Assembly (NCBI RefSeq): GCF_001418335.1
Contig: NZ_LIPP01000294.1
Coordinates: 1 to 37,412 of the forward strand
DNA: 37,412 nucleotides
Direction of reading: 5' to 3'
Source of the DNA: Streptomyces aurantiacus
GTDB lineage: Bacteria > Actinomycetota > Actinomycetes > Streptomycetales > Streptomycetaceae
Shown in pieces: positions 15,176-22,398 of this stretch; the stretch's first letter is position 1, and every line of letters starts with the position of its first letter. The notes beneath the pieces are model-generated. The model was not told where the DNA came from. It searched no databases and saw nothing but the letters and a program-made list of their open reading frames with translations. A program made the position numbers and the translations under genes.

Positions 15176-15271
15176 TCGGCTGCGGGACGGTCCCCGTACC
15201 GGGTCCGTCGCGAACGCACTGGCGAATCCGCGCGTCGGTGACCTGCCGGGCCCGGGCCGCGTTGGCCCGGT

Positions 15272-15736
15272 ATGACCCCCACATACACGGAGACGGGCCG
15301 TCGTCGCACGCTCCTTCTTCCCTTCGCAGAATCGGTTTCCCAGGGAACTCAGGAAGCTCAGCGAACTCAGAATGTGCAAAGCGCTCAGGGCACGCAGGGC
15401 ACTCAAGGAACCCAAGCGGCCCAGACGAATCAACGGCCCCAGGAACCACAGTGGACGCGAGTGACTCAGAATCCCCTGAAGCCCCGTGAGCCACGGGCCC
15501 ACGAGCCTCACGAGCCCCAGCAACGGTCCCAGTCGCACACGCCACACGAGACCCGCGAATCCCACCAGCCCCCGGACCCTCCGATCTACCGCGCGATGAT
15601 GCGCGCCTGGTCCGACCGGGGCCGGACCCTGCCGGGACACCACGACCCGGAGTGGGCCAGGCTCGTGGCCCCTTCGGCGATGTACGCGTACCGGCGGTTC
15701 AGCGTGACTCGGGACCCGCGAGGTGACGGGCGATGA
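15272..15736 (+). CDS. Gln/Thr-rich hypothetical protein
   Basis: A 154-aa protein with two parts. Residues 1-20 include TETGRRRTLLLPF. Residues about 24-98 are low-complexity, built from repeated TQ, AQ and PHE-like units (TQEAQRTQ, TQGTQGTQ), and are surely disordered. Residues 100-154 look like a small folded domain (PIYRAMMRAWSDRGRTLPG, HDPEWARL, MYAYRRF). No Shine-Dalgarno precedes the ATG, so the start is uncertain. The middle section is less GC-rich than its neighbours, consistent with CAG/CAA glutamine and ACT codons expanding as a repeat. The last 38 bp overlap the 3' end of the convergent acyl-CoA dehydrogenase gene. Function unknown. Confidence 0.6.
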   Translation: MTPTYTETGRRRTLLLPFAESVSQGTQEAQRTQNVQSAQGTQGTQGTQAAQTNQRPQEPQWTRVTQNPLKPREPRAHEPHEPQQRSQSHTPHETRESHQPPDPPIYRAMMRAWSDRGRTLPGHHDPEWARLVAPSAMYAYRRFSVTRDPRGDGR

Positions 15737-16874
15737 CCATGCGCTGGATCTGATTGGTGCCCTCGACGATCTGCAGCACCTTGGCCTCGCGCATGTACCG
15801 CTCGACGGGGAAGTCCGCCGTGTAGCCGTACCCGCCGAGCACCTGCACGGCGTCGATGGTGACCTGCATCGCGGTGTCGGTGCAGAACAGCTTCGCCATG
15901 GCGGCCTGCCGGGCGAAGGGCCGTTGGGCATCACGCAGGCGGGCCGCGGTGAGATACAGCGCGCGGCCCGCCTCGATCCGGGTCGCCATGTCCGCGAGCA
16001 TGAAGCGCAGGCCCTGGAAGTCCGCGATCGGCCGGCCGAACTGCTCGCGCCCGGTGGCGTAGGCGACGGCCTCGTCCAGGGCGGCCTGGGCGACCCCGAC
16101 GGCGCACGCCGCGATGCCGAGCCGTCCGGAGTCCAGCGCGGACAGGGCGATGGCGAAGCCCTGCCCCTCCTCGCCGATGCGCCGGTCGTCGGAGATCCGC
16201 ACCCCGTCGAAGTGGACCTGGGCGGTGGGCGAGCCCTTCATGCCCATCTTCTTCTCGGGCGCCGCGGCACTCAGCCCCTCGGCGTCACCGGGCACCAGGA
16301 ACGCCGTGATGCCCCGCGCCCCCTCGCCGCCGGTCCGCGCGAGCACCGTGCAGAAGTCCGCGATCCCGCCGTGCGTGATCCAGGCCTTGGTGCCGGTGAG
16401 CGCCCATGATCCTCCGTCGCCCCGCACGGCCTTCGTGCGCAGCGACGCCGCGTCCGAGCCGGAGGCCGGCTCGGAGAGGCAGTAGGCGCCCAGGAGGCCG
16501 CCGCCGAGCATGTCCGGGAGGTGCTCGGCCTGTTGCTCCTTGGTGCCGTAGTTGGCGAGGGCGTGGCAGGCGAGCGAGTGCACGCTGACTCCCAGGCCCA
16601 CGGTGAGGCGGGCCCCGGCGAGTTCTTCGAGGACCTGGAGATAGACCTCGTACGGCTGGTCCCCGCCGCCGTACTCGGAGTCGTACGGGAGGCCGAGCAG
16701 TCCCGACTCCGAGAGCAGGGTGAAGACCTCGCGCGGGAAGCGTCCGGCGTCCTCCTCCTCGGCCGCCTTCGGGGCGATCTCACGCTGCGCGATGTCGCGG
16801 ACCAGCGAGATCAGATCCCGGGCCTCGTCCGTGGGCAGTTGCCGGTCCACCGGCTGCGGGGCGCGGTCAGGCAT
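15699..16874 (-). CDS. Acyl-CoA dehydrogenase
   Basis: A 391-aa FAD-dependent acyl-CoA dehydrogenase. The N-terminal helical domain covers about residues 10-125. The middle beta domain has CLSEPASGSDAASLRT and WITHGGIADF, which line the FAD. The C-terminal helical domain has ATGREQFGRPI and QVLGGYGYTADFPVERYMREAK. The catalytic base is the glutamate in QIVEGTNQIQ. It oxidises an acyl-CoA to the trans-2-enoyl-CoA and passes electrons to ETF. Chain-length specificity (short or branched chain, as in amino-acid breakdown) cannot be fixed from sequence. ATG 16874 has GGAGAG 7 nt upstream. It is divergent from the chitinase gene and overlaps the Gln-rich gene tail to tail by 38 bp. Confidence 0.94.
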   Translation of the reverse strand: MPDRAPQPVDRQLPTDEARDLISLVRDIAQREIAPKAAEEEDAGRFPREVFTLLSESGLLGLPYDSEYGGGDQPYEVYLQVLEELAGARLTVGLGVSVHSLACHALANYGTKEQQAEHLPDMLGGGLLGAYCLSEPASGSDAASLRTKAVRGDGGSWALTGTKAWITHGGIADFCTVLARTGGEGARGITAFLVPGDAEGLSAAAPEKKMGMKGSPTAQVHFDGVRISDDRRIGEEGQGFAIALSALDSGRLGIAACAVGVAQAALDEAVAYATGREQFGRPIADFQGLRFMLADMATRIEAGRALYLTAARLRDAQRPFARQAAMAKLFCTDTAMQVTIDAVQVLGGYGYTADFPVERYMREAKVLQIVEGTNQIQRMVIARHLAGPESR

Positions 16875-17094
16875 GGCGACGCTCTCCTCCCTGTCGGGCA
16901 CATCGGCGAACGCACACCTGGGTGGGGCTGCCCCGCCGGGTCTTACGGGCACCGACGATGCTCGCGCCTCCGGGTCACGGAAGCGGCTGATCAGCGGCTG
17001 TGTGCGGTGAGTATGCCCGATCGGAGGCACCGAGTCACCAGTTAACGACCGCTTACTCAAGAGTACCGGACAGGAGTCGGGCGGGAGCCGGAAT

Positions 17095-17135
17095 TGGTCC
17101 GCACCATTGACCAACTGGTCTAGTCCTCCTACTCT
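17095..17135 (+). promoter_or_regulatory. Chitinase promoter with DasR-type site
   Basis: TTGACC (17107-17112) and TACTCT (17130-17135) are spaced 17 bp, a housekeeping promoter. The spacer is filled by ACTGGTCTAGTCCTCC (17114-17129), a match to the DasR responsive element (consensus AGTGGTCTAGACCACT). TGGTCCGCACCA (17095-17106) and TGGTCTAGTCCT (17116-17127) also form the pair of 12-bp direct repeats classically seen at Streptomyces chitinase promoters. DasR, released by phosphorylated amino sugars, would block polymerase here. The rest of the 346-bp ACAD/chitinase gap shows nothing further I can name. Confidence 0.88.
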
Positions 17136-17220
17136 TTCGCCGCAAACGCTTCACCGCGTTCATGCCAATCGGCGTTCACGCCAATCGGTCCTGTTCCCCT
17201 CTCCCCCACGAGGAGACCCG

Positions 17221-18498
17221 ATGCTCACCACACTCCGCCCCCGCGTCCGGTTCCGGGCGCTCCTGTCCGCCGCCTGTTGCGCCGTTCTCGGCGCCGGGCT
17301 GCTCGCAGGCGCGGGCACGGCCACCGCGGCCGGTACGACCGGGAAGGCCGCGACCCCCACGGCGGCCACCTCCGAAGCGGCCACCCCCGCCGCAGCCGGC
17401 TCCAAGGTCGTCGGCTATTTCACCGAATGGGGCACCTACGACCGGAAGTACCTGGTCAAGAACGTCCAGACGTCCGGCTCGGCGGGCAGACTGACGCACA
17501 TCAACTACGCCTTCGGCAACGTCACCGGCGGCAAGTGCGCGATGGGCGACTCCTACGCGGCCACCGAGCGGACCCACACCGCCGACGAGTCGGTCGACGG
17601 GGTCGCGGACACCTGGGACCAGCCGCTGCGCGGCAACTTCAACCAACTGCGCGAGCTGAAGGCGAAGAACCCGAACCTCAAGGTCCTGTGGTCCTTCGGC
17701 GGCTGGACCTGGTCCGGCGGCTTCACGGAGGCGGCCAAGGACCCCGCCGCCTTCGCCCAGTCCTGCTACGACCTGGTCGAGAACTCGAAGTGGGCGGACG
17801 TCTTCGACGGGATCGACATCGACTGGGAGTACCCCAACACCTGCGGCCTCAGCTGCGACACCAGCGGGAGGGCCGCGTACACGAACCTGATGTCGGCCGT
17901 CCGCGCCAAGTTCGGCGGCTCCGCGCTTGTCACCTCGGCGATCCCGGCCGACGCCACCGCCGGCGGCAAGCTCGACGCGGCGGACTACGCCGGTGCCGCC
18001 CAGTACGTCGACTGGTACAACCCGATGACGTACGACTTCTTCGGCGCCTGGGACGCGACAGGACCCACGGCTCCGCACTCCGCGCTGAACTCCTACTCGG
18101 GGATCCCTAAGGCGGAGTTCCACACCTCCGCGACGATCGCCAAGCTCAAGGACATGGGCATCCCGGCCGCGAAGCTGCTGCTCGGCATCGGCTTCTACGG
18201 GCGCGGCTGGACCGGTGTCACCCAGGACGCGCCCGGCGGCACGGCGACCGGCCCGGCGGCGGGCACGTACGAGCAGGGCATCGACGACTACAAGGTGCTC
18301 AAGGCGAAGTGCCCGGCGACCGGCACGGTGGGCGGCACGGCGTACGCCAAGTGCGGTAACGACTGGTGGAGTTACGACACCCCGTCGACCATCGCCGAGA
18401 AGATGAGCTACAAGAACGCGCAGGACCTGGGCGGCACGTTCTTCTGGGAGCTGAGCGGCGACACGTCGGACGGCGAACTGATCAAGGCGATCAACTAG
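17221..18498 (+). CDS. chiD: Secreted GH18 chitinase
   Basis: A 425-aa exported chitinase that cleaves beta-1,4 bonds of chitin. A Sec signal peptide covers about residues 1-37, ending near ATAAG. An Ala/Thr-rich linker (38-61) follows, then a single GH18 barrel. The family signature DGIDIDWE lies at 196-203, with Glu203 the proton donor; VLWSFGGWTW (155-164) is the SxGG-type strand and WYNPMTYDFFG the substrate-binding Tyr strand. Unlike many chitinases it has no carbohydrate-binding module. GAGGAG precedes the ATG. The chiD name rests on recalled synteny (acyl-CoA dehydrogenase on one side, TetR on the other). Controlled by the DasR-type promoter just upstream and closed by the hairpin at 18515-18558. 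Confidence 0.95.
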   Translation: MLTTLRPRVRFRALLSAACCAVLGAGLLAGAGTATAAGTTGKAATPTAATSEAATPAAAGSKVVGYFTEWGTYDRKYLVKNVQTSGSAGRLTHINYAFGNVTGGKCAMGDSYAATERTHTADESVDGVADTWDQPLRGNFNQLRELKAKNPNLKVLWSFGGWTWSGGFTEAAKDPAAFAQSCYDLVENSKWADVFDGIDIDWEYPNTCGLSCDTSGRAAYTNLMSAVRAKFGGSALVTSAIPADATAGGKLDAADYAGAAQYVDWYNPMTYDFFGAWDATGPTAPHSALNSYSGIPKAEFHTSATIAKLKDMGIPAAKLLLGIGFYGRGWTGVTQDAPGGTATGPAAGTYEQGIDDYKVLKAKCPATGTVGGTAYAKCGNDWWSYDTPSTIAEKMSYKNAQDLGGTFFWELSGDTSDGELIKAIN

Positions 18499-18514
18499 CG
18501 TCAGCGACAGGGTT

Positions 18515-18558
18515 GTTGGGGCGGAGAGGGGCCGACAGGTGGGCTCCCCCGCCCCAAC
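18515..18558. terminator. Hairpin between chitinase and TetR genes
   Basis: GTTGGGGCGG (18515-18524) pairs perfectly with CCGCCCCAAC (18549-18558) around a 24-nt loop in the 120-bp convergent gap. It can serve both converging transcripts. Confidence 0.65.
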
Positions 18559-18618
18559 TGCCGCACCAGTGTCCCCGCTGCGGGCCTCGCCTGTCCCCGC
18601 GGCGGGCCTCGCCTTCGT

Positions 18619-19311
18619 TCAGGCGTCCCGGCGCGCGGCCCGCGGGGCCGGATACGAGACGTCCAGCTCCTCGATGGCGCGCATCGTGGCGCCGAGCATC
18701 TTCACCAGCAGCTCACGCATGAGGTCGCGCGACAGATCGAAGTGGTCGATCCAGTCGAGGGTGGCCCCCTCCACGCCGCACAGCCAGCCGAGCAGCGCCA
18801 TACGGGGCAGCGGGCCCACCTTCCGCCGCCCGTACGCCCCTTCGGCGATGGTCTCGACGATGGCTTCCCGCACGCCCTCGCGGATGGCGTGCACCTCGGC
18901 GTCGAAGCCGACACCGCCGCTGATGATCGTCCGGTACGCGGCCTGGTTGTGCTCGGCATAGCGCAGATAGCCGTCGATGGTGCGGTGCACCCGTTCCTCC
19001 GGGGGCAGTTCGAGACCGCCGGCTGCCCGGGAGATCAGCTCCGCCACCGAGTCCTCGACGATCGCGAGGTAATAGCCCCGCTTGGACCGGAAGTAGTAGT
19101 AGATCAATCCCTTGGCCACGTGCGCCTGTTTGGCGATGTCGTCCATCGACAGGGCGTCGTACGACGTGTCGGCGAACAACTTCCGCCCGATGGCGAGGAG
19201 TTCGGCACGGCGGGCCGCGGAACGGTCGGTGCCGCGAGCTCCGGGGCGGTCGACACCGCGCTGTGGGCTGATACTCAATTCCGGACCTGGTCTCAACTGC
19301 GAGCGGGACAC
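18619..19311 (-). CDS. TetR/AcrR-family regulator
   Basis: A 230-aa one-component regulator. The TetR helix-turn-helix covers about residues 33-80 (ELLAIGRKLFADTSYDALSMDDIAKQAHVAKGLIYYYF in short), followed by a helical ligand domain to about residue 215. The target and ligand are unknown; the fatty-acid gene and chitinase nearby are possible but unproven targets. The start is uncertain: the GTG at 19311 has no Shine-Dalgarno, but CATACT on the minus strand (19316-19321) would place the transcription start almost at this GTG, so a leaderless mRNA is plausible. A perfect 10-bp tandem repeat lies just upstream at 19337-19356. Confidence 0.9.
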   Translation of the reverse strand: MSRSQLRPGPELSISPQRGVDRPGARGTDRSAARRAELLAIGRKLFADTSYDALSMDDIAKQAHVAKGLIYYYFRSKRGYYLAIVEDSVAELISRAAGGLELPPEERVHRTIDGYLRYAEHNQAAYRTIISGGVGFDAEVHAIREGVREAIVETIAEGAYGRRKVGPLPRMALLGWLCGVEGATLDWIDHFDLSRDLMRELLVKMLGATMRAIEELDVSYPAPRAARRDA

Positions 19312-19336
19312 GCGCAGTATGGCAGAGCCGTGCGAT

Positions 19337-19356
19337 CAGCCTGTTCCAGCCTGTTC
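19337..19356. repeat. Tandem CAGCCTGTTC repeat
   Basis: CAGCCTGTTC occurs twice in immediate succession, 26 bp upstream of the TetR start. A 10-bp period places both copies on the same DNA face, as for an activator or repressor site, but no known motif matches. Confidence 0.5.
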
Positions 19357-19405
19357 GAGCTGCCTCAGTCGTGATCGACCGTTCTCGACCGGGCGGGTCC
19401 TGGCG

Positions 19406-19552
19406 TCAGACCAGGCCGAGCTGCGTCACGAACATCGCGAGCACCAGCACGAAGGTCCAGCCCATGACGTGCTCGAAGATCTTCGGTCCGTCGTCCTTGG
19501 GGCCGCCCGTGCGGGCACGGACGCGTCCTGCGGTGGCAGAGGTCGTGGTCAT
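19406..19552 (-). CDS. SCO1431-family small membrane protein
   Basis: A 48-aa peptide. The first 28 residues are Thr/Ala/Arg-rich and cytoplasmic. After the motif TGGPKDDGPKIFEHVMGW one membrane helix (about 30-47, TFVLVLAMFVTQLGLV) ends the protein. This layout, size and place in the gene order match the small membrane protein I know as the SCO1431 family; its function is unknown. The ATG at 19552 (MTTTSATAG) is chosen; the open frame continues upstream without typical coding bias. It sits between the TetR and peptidase genes on the same strand. Confidence 0.78.
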   Translation of the reverse strand: MTTTSATAGRVRARTGGPKDDGPKIFEHVMGWTFVLVLAMFVTQLGLV

Positions 19553-19669
19553 GGCAGCTCGCTCACGGTCGACATTCGATGGATTCTCCCCACCGGCTCC
19601 CCACCGGTCCGTCCACCTTGCCACCGAATCGGGCTTTTGCGGGGGAGAGCTTGGTCACGCCCGACGGGC

Positions 19670-19696
19670 GGGTGTGGCGCACGGCACACCACACCC
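19670..19696 (-). terminator. Hairpin after the C39-like peptidase gene
   Basis: GGGTGTGG (19670-19677) pairs with CCACACCC (19689-19696) around an 11-nt loop, 26 nt beyond the minus-strand stop at 19723. Confidence 0.6.
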
Positions 19697-19722
19697 CATC
19701 ACGCCCCATTACCAGGGCGGGC

Positions 19723-21120
19723 TCAGTGAATGCCCGCCTCCGCCAGGGCTTGGCGTTGGCCGGCCGTGAGGCGGGCCGGGAAGTAGAGGTAGCAGACCCC
19801 GCCGGTGCCCGAGACGACCTTGCCCGCGGCGTTGTACCTCTTCGTGCGGAGCCAGATGTTCTCCCACTCACGCCGCTTGTAGACGCGCCGTACCGCGTCG
19901 TTGTCGGGCGAGGCCGGGTCATTGGCGATCACGTCGCCGTCGGCGGTGAAGCCGATGACCGTCATCAGGTGCCCGGCCGTGCCGTACCCCGCGCCCGTCA
20001 GTTCGGACGCGAGGAACGACTGGGACGTGATGACCGGGATACCGGCCGCGATCAGGGTCTCCAGGTCGGCGAGCGAGCCGAGCCTGGTCACCACGCCCTG
20101 GAGACCGTCGTACGTCGCGGCGTACGCGGCGTTGAAGGGCCAGTTGCCGCAGCCGTCGTACTGGTAGTCGAACGTGTACCGCGCCGCGTGGCACACCTGC
20201 GGGTCCGCGTACTCGGGCTCGACCCAGGCCAGCGCCTCGGCCGTGGGCCTCCGCCCCCAGTACTCGATGATCATCTGGGAGGAGGTGGGGCTGCACCAGG
20301 CCTCGCCGCCGTTGTCGTACTCGGGGTACTGGCCCGCGTGGATCTCCTGCGAGTAGCGCGGCACCGTCAGCTCCCGCGCCAGACCGGGCGCCGACGCCGG
20401 GACGGTGAAGCGGTCCGGAACGTCGGAGCCCATCGCGCCGAGCCGCCACACCGTCGGCGTGGCCTTCGACCCGGGCTTGCGGTAGAGGGTCAGCCGCAGC
20501 CGGTACGACACCAGGCGCAGCCCCGAGGCCGCGTCGTCGATGGCGAAGGTGTCCGTCCAGACGCTGCTCCTCCCGTCGCTCTGGTCGTCCACCGAGGTCC
20601 GTCGGATGTCCTGGTCACCGGACGCCCAGCGGCCCAGCACGTACCAGGGGGTGTCCGTGCCGTCGGAGTACGTGCCCGTCAGTTCGATCTGCAGCCAGGT
20701 GCCCGCCGGGGTCCGCGCGTTCCAGGAGGCGATGACCTCGGTGGCGGGGACGGCGAGGCGGTGGACCGGCGAGGTCCAGCGCGCGTACTCCCAGGTCGCG
20801 GTCGTGCCGGTGTGCGGGTCCGGGTAGTCGCTGCGGCCCTTCGGGGTCCCGATCTCCAGACCGGGGCGCGCCCCCGGCACGGCACGGGCCCCTTCCACGC
20901 TGCCACCGCGCCAGTCGGCGTACGAGGTCCAGGCGTGGTTGTCCACGAGCTCGGAGGGCGCTTTCGACACGGCGGCGACGGCCGGGGTTTTCGCGGTGCC
21001 GGCTTCCGCGGTGCGGGCACTCGTATCCGCGGCGGCGGCCGGGCTCGCCGCTCCCGCGACGGCCGCTGCCACCGCCGCGGTCAGGACGGTTCTGCGGGAC
21101 GGCTGTTCAGCTCTGGTCAT
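19723..21120 (-). CDS. Tat-exported C39-like cysteine peptidase
   Basis: A 465-aa secreted protein. The N terminus has SRRTVLTAA, a twin-arginine motif, followed by a hydrophobic Ala-rich core and an AxA-type cleavage region near residues 28-33. Residues about 60-270 form a beta-rich domain. The C-terminal part (about 275-460) is a Peptidase_C39_2-like papain fold: catalytic Cys in GEAWCSPTSSQM, His in AGHLMTVIGF and Asp in IANDPASPD. Unlike ABC-bound C39 peptidases it stands alone and acts outside the cell. The ATG at 21120 (MTRAEQP) follows GGGGG. It diverges from the P-loop kinase gene; a DasR-like site lies between them. Confidence 0.88.
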   Translation of the reverse strand: MTRAEQPSRRTVLTAAVAAAVAGAASPAAAADTSARTAEAGTAKTPAVAAVSKAPSELVDNHAWTSYADWRGGSVEGARAVPGARPGLEIGTPKGRSDYPDPHTGTTATWEYARWTSPVHRLAVPATEVIASWNARTPAGTWLQIELTGTYSDGTDTPWYVLGRWASGDQDIRRTSVDDQSDGRSSVWTDTFAIDDAASGLRLVSYRLRLTLYRKPGSKATPTVWRLGAMGSDVPDRFTVPASAPGLARELTVPRYSQEIHAGQYPEYDNGGEAWCSPTSSQMIIEYWGRRPTAEALAWVEPEYADPQVCHAARYTFDYQYDGCGNWPFNAAYAATYDGLQGVVTRLGSLADLETLIAAGIPVITSQSFLASELTGAGYGTAGHLMTVIGFTADGDVIANDPASPDNDAVRRVYKRREWENIWLRTKRYNAAGKVVSGTGGVCYLYFPARLTAGQRQALAEAGIH

Positions 21121-21243
21121 GGACGAAAGACCCCCAGGTGTCCGGAACGGGCTGGCCCCATACGTGAGTGATGCGGGGTGGGTGTGCGCCAACTATGGAA
21201 CGTGATCACGGCTTCTGCCAGCACTTCGGGCGTCGCGGCGCCG

Positions 21244-21265
21244 ACCAATATTGGTCAATACCACT
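21244..21265. promoter_or_regulatory. DasR-like site in a divergent promoter region
   Basis: ATTGGTCAATACCACT (21250-21265) matches 13 of 16 positions of the DasR consensus AGTGGTCTAGACCACT. It overlaps a perfect 12-bp palindrome, ACCAATATTGGT (21244-21255), so three half-sites ACCA/TGGT/ACCA lie in a row. The position, between the divergent peptidase and kinase-like genes in the 231-bp gap, suits a shared operator. Another HutC-type GntR regulator with a similar half-site could be the true binder. Confidence 0.55.
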
Positions 21266-21351
21266 GGCATGTTTCCGGCCGTACGGGTCTCGGTAATGTA
21301 TGCGGTGCACCTTCGCAGCGCGCCTCCGTATTCAGGATTCAGGAAACACCC

Positions 21352-21936
21352 ATTCGTCTTCACACCCTCGCCCACCGGCTGCGCCGGCTGCCGCCCTCCT
21401 GCGGCTCCGTCCGGCTCGTCGGCGTCGACGGACACGCAGGGTCCGGCAAGTCCACGTTCGCGGACTGCCTGGCCGGGGCGCTGGGCGGCGTTCCCGTGCT
21501 GCGTCTGGACGACATCGCCACGCACGACGAGCTCTTCGCGTGGACCGGGCGGCTGCTCCGAGAGGTCGTCGAGCCGCTGGGCCGCGGAGAGACCGCGCGC
21601 TATCGCCCGTACGACTGGCGGCGGCGTGACTTCGGGCCGGCCCGCGCCCTGCCGCCCGCGCCCGTGATCCTCGTCGAGGGGGTCGGGGCGGGCCGTCGTG
21701 CGCTGCGGCCGCATCTGGCGCAGCTGCTGTGGATGGAGACACCCCCTGAGGACGCGTGGGCGCGCGGGCGCCGGCGGGACGGTTCGGCACAGAGCGACTT
21801 CTGGGAGAGGTGGGTTCCCGCCGAGCGTCGGCATTTCGCCGATGACCCCTCCGAGCCGTTCGCCGACCATCTGGTACGGCAGTGTTCAGACGGATATGAG
21901 GTACTGCCGAGGACCACTGGGACGCCGGTGAGGTAG
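21352..21936 (+). CDS. Uridine-kinase-like P-loop protein
   Basis: A roughly 194-aa P-loop protein. Walker A is VDGHAGSGKSTFA, with a later Asp pair in LRLDDIATHDELF and a phosphate-binding Arg stretch (RYRPYDWRRRDF). PAPVILVEGVGAGR is the second strand, as in uridine and pantothenate kinases. It probably phosphorylates a small molecule; substrate unknown. The start is a problem: conserved protein begins at HTLAHRL, yet no ATG, GTG or TTG lies close in frame. ATT at 21352 has AGGAAA 7 nt upstream. The nearest GTG (21202) would add 50 residues whose codons have only about half G/C at third positions, against over 90 percent later. I favour ATT with low certainty. Confidence 0.75.
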   Translation: MRLHTLAHRLRRLPPSCGSVRLVGVDGHAGSGKSTFADCLAGALGGVPVLRLDDIATHDELFAWTGRLLREVVEPLGRGETARYRPYDWRRRDFGPARALPPAPVILVEGVGAGRRALRPHLAQLLWMETPPEDAWARGRRRDGSAQSDFWERWVPAERRHFADDPSEPFADHLVRQCSDGYEVLPRTTGTPVR

Positions 21937-22025
21937 CTGTTCGTCACGGACCGTGACGAGTGGCGTCTACGTGGTGGACTGGTGAAGGCCCCCGTCAAGA
22001 AGTTGCCTGAGTGCTCCAACTCGGC

Positions 22026-22055
22026 TTGACCGAGGGGCCGTACAGGTCTTACGTT
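22026..22055 (+). promoter_or_regulatory. Promoter of a probable small RNA
   Basis: TTGACC (22026-22031) and TACGTT (22050-22055) are spaced 18 bp, a good housekeeping-type promoter with no gene start within 340 bp downstream. An intrinsic terminator follows about 40 bp later. Confidence 0.65.
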
Positions 22056-22059
22056 CTCA

Positions 22060-22133
22060 ATGTGCGGCCTCCCAAGGCTGCCCTGCAGACGCGAAGCCCC
22101 CGGTTGTTCCCCCGTGATCGGGGGCTTCGTTCT
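22060..22133 (+). ncRNA. Probable small RNA of about 75 nt
   Basis: Transcription from the promoter at 22026-22055 would start near 22060. The RNA would hold a 5' hairpin (CGGCCT with AGGCTG, loop CCCA), a short single-stranded linker (CCCTGCAGACGC), and a terminator hairpin with a perfect 10-bp stem, GAAGCCCCCG (22093-22102) with CGGGGGCTTC (22119-22128), then a T-rich tail. Both loops expose cytosine runs (CCC and CCCCC), which resembles the C-rich-loop design of actinobacterial 6C RNA, though it is a different locus. The rest of the 462-bp gap (21937-22398) shows nothing further. It could instead be a leader attenuator for the AAA+ gene. Confidence 0.6.
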
Positions 22134-22398
22134 GTCCTGAGCGGTTTTCCGGACGCTCCGAGGTGCGTTTCGCTCACCCTCAGTGACCGTCCGGAGTGTG
22201 TCGCGTCTGCTCCCACCTCGAAGAACCCGTCGTGCGGCACCCTTCGGTCCGGTGCTCCCTCGCAGGTACGATGCCTCTTGGTGCGACCTACGGACGGCTG
22301 CTCTCCGCACCGCACGCAACTCCCGTCCGCGGCACAGCGGTTCGACGAAGACTGCCGACGGGCACCGGCCCGCCCGGTGATCAACGGGGGCACGGTTT

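Noticed and set aside
14624..15934. Minus-strand frame with Leu/Ser repeats opposite the Gln-rich protein
   Set aside because: The Leu-Ser run is only the complement of the CAG/CTC-like repeat; the frame crosses the 145-aa gene antisense and the dehydrogenase 3' end.
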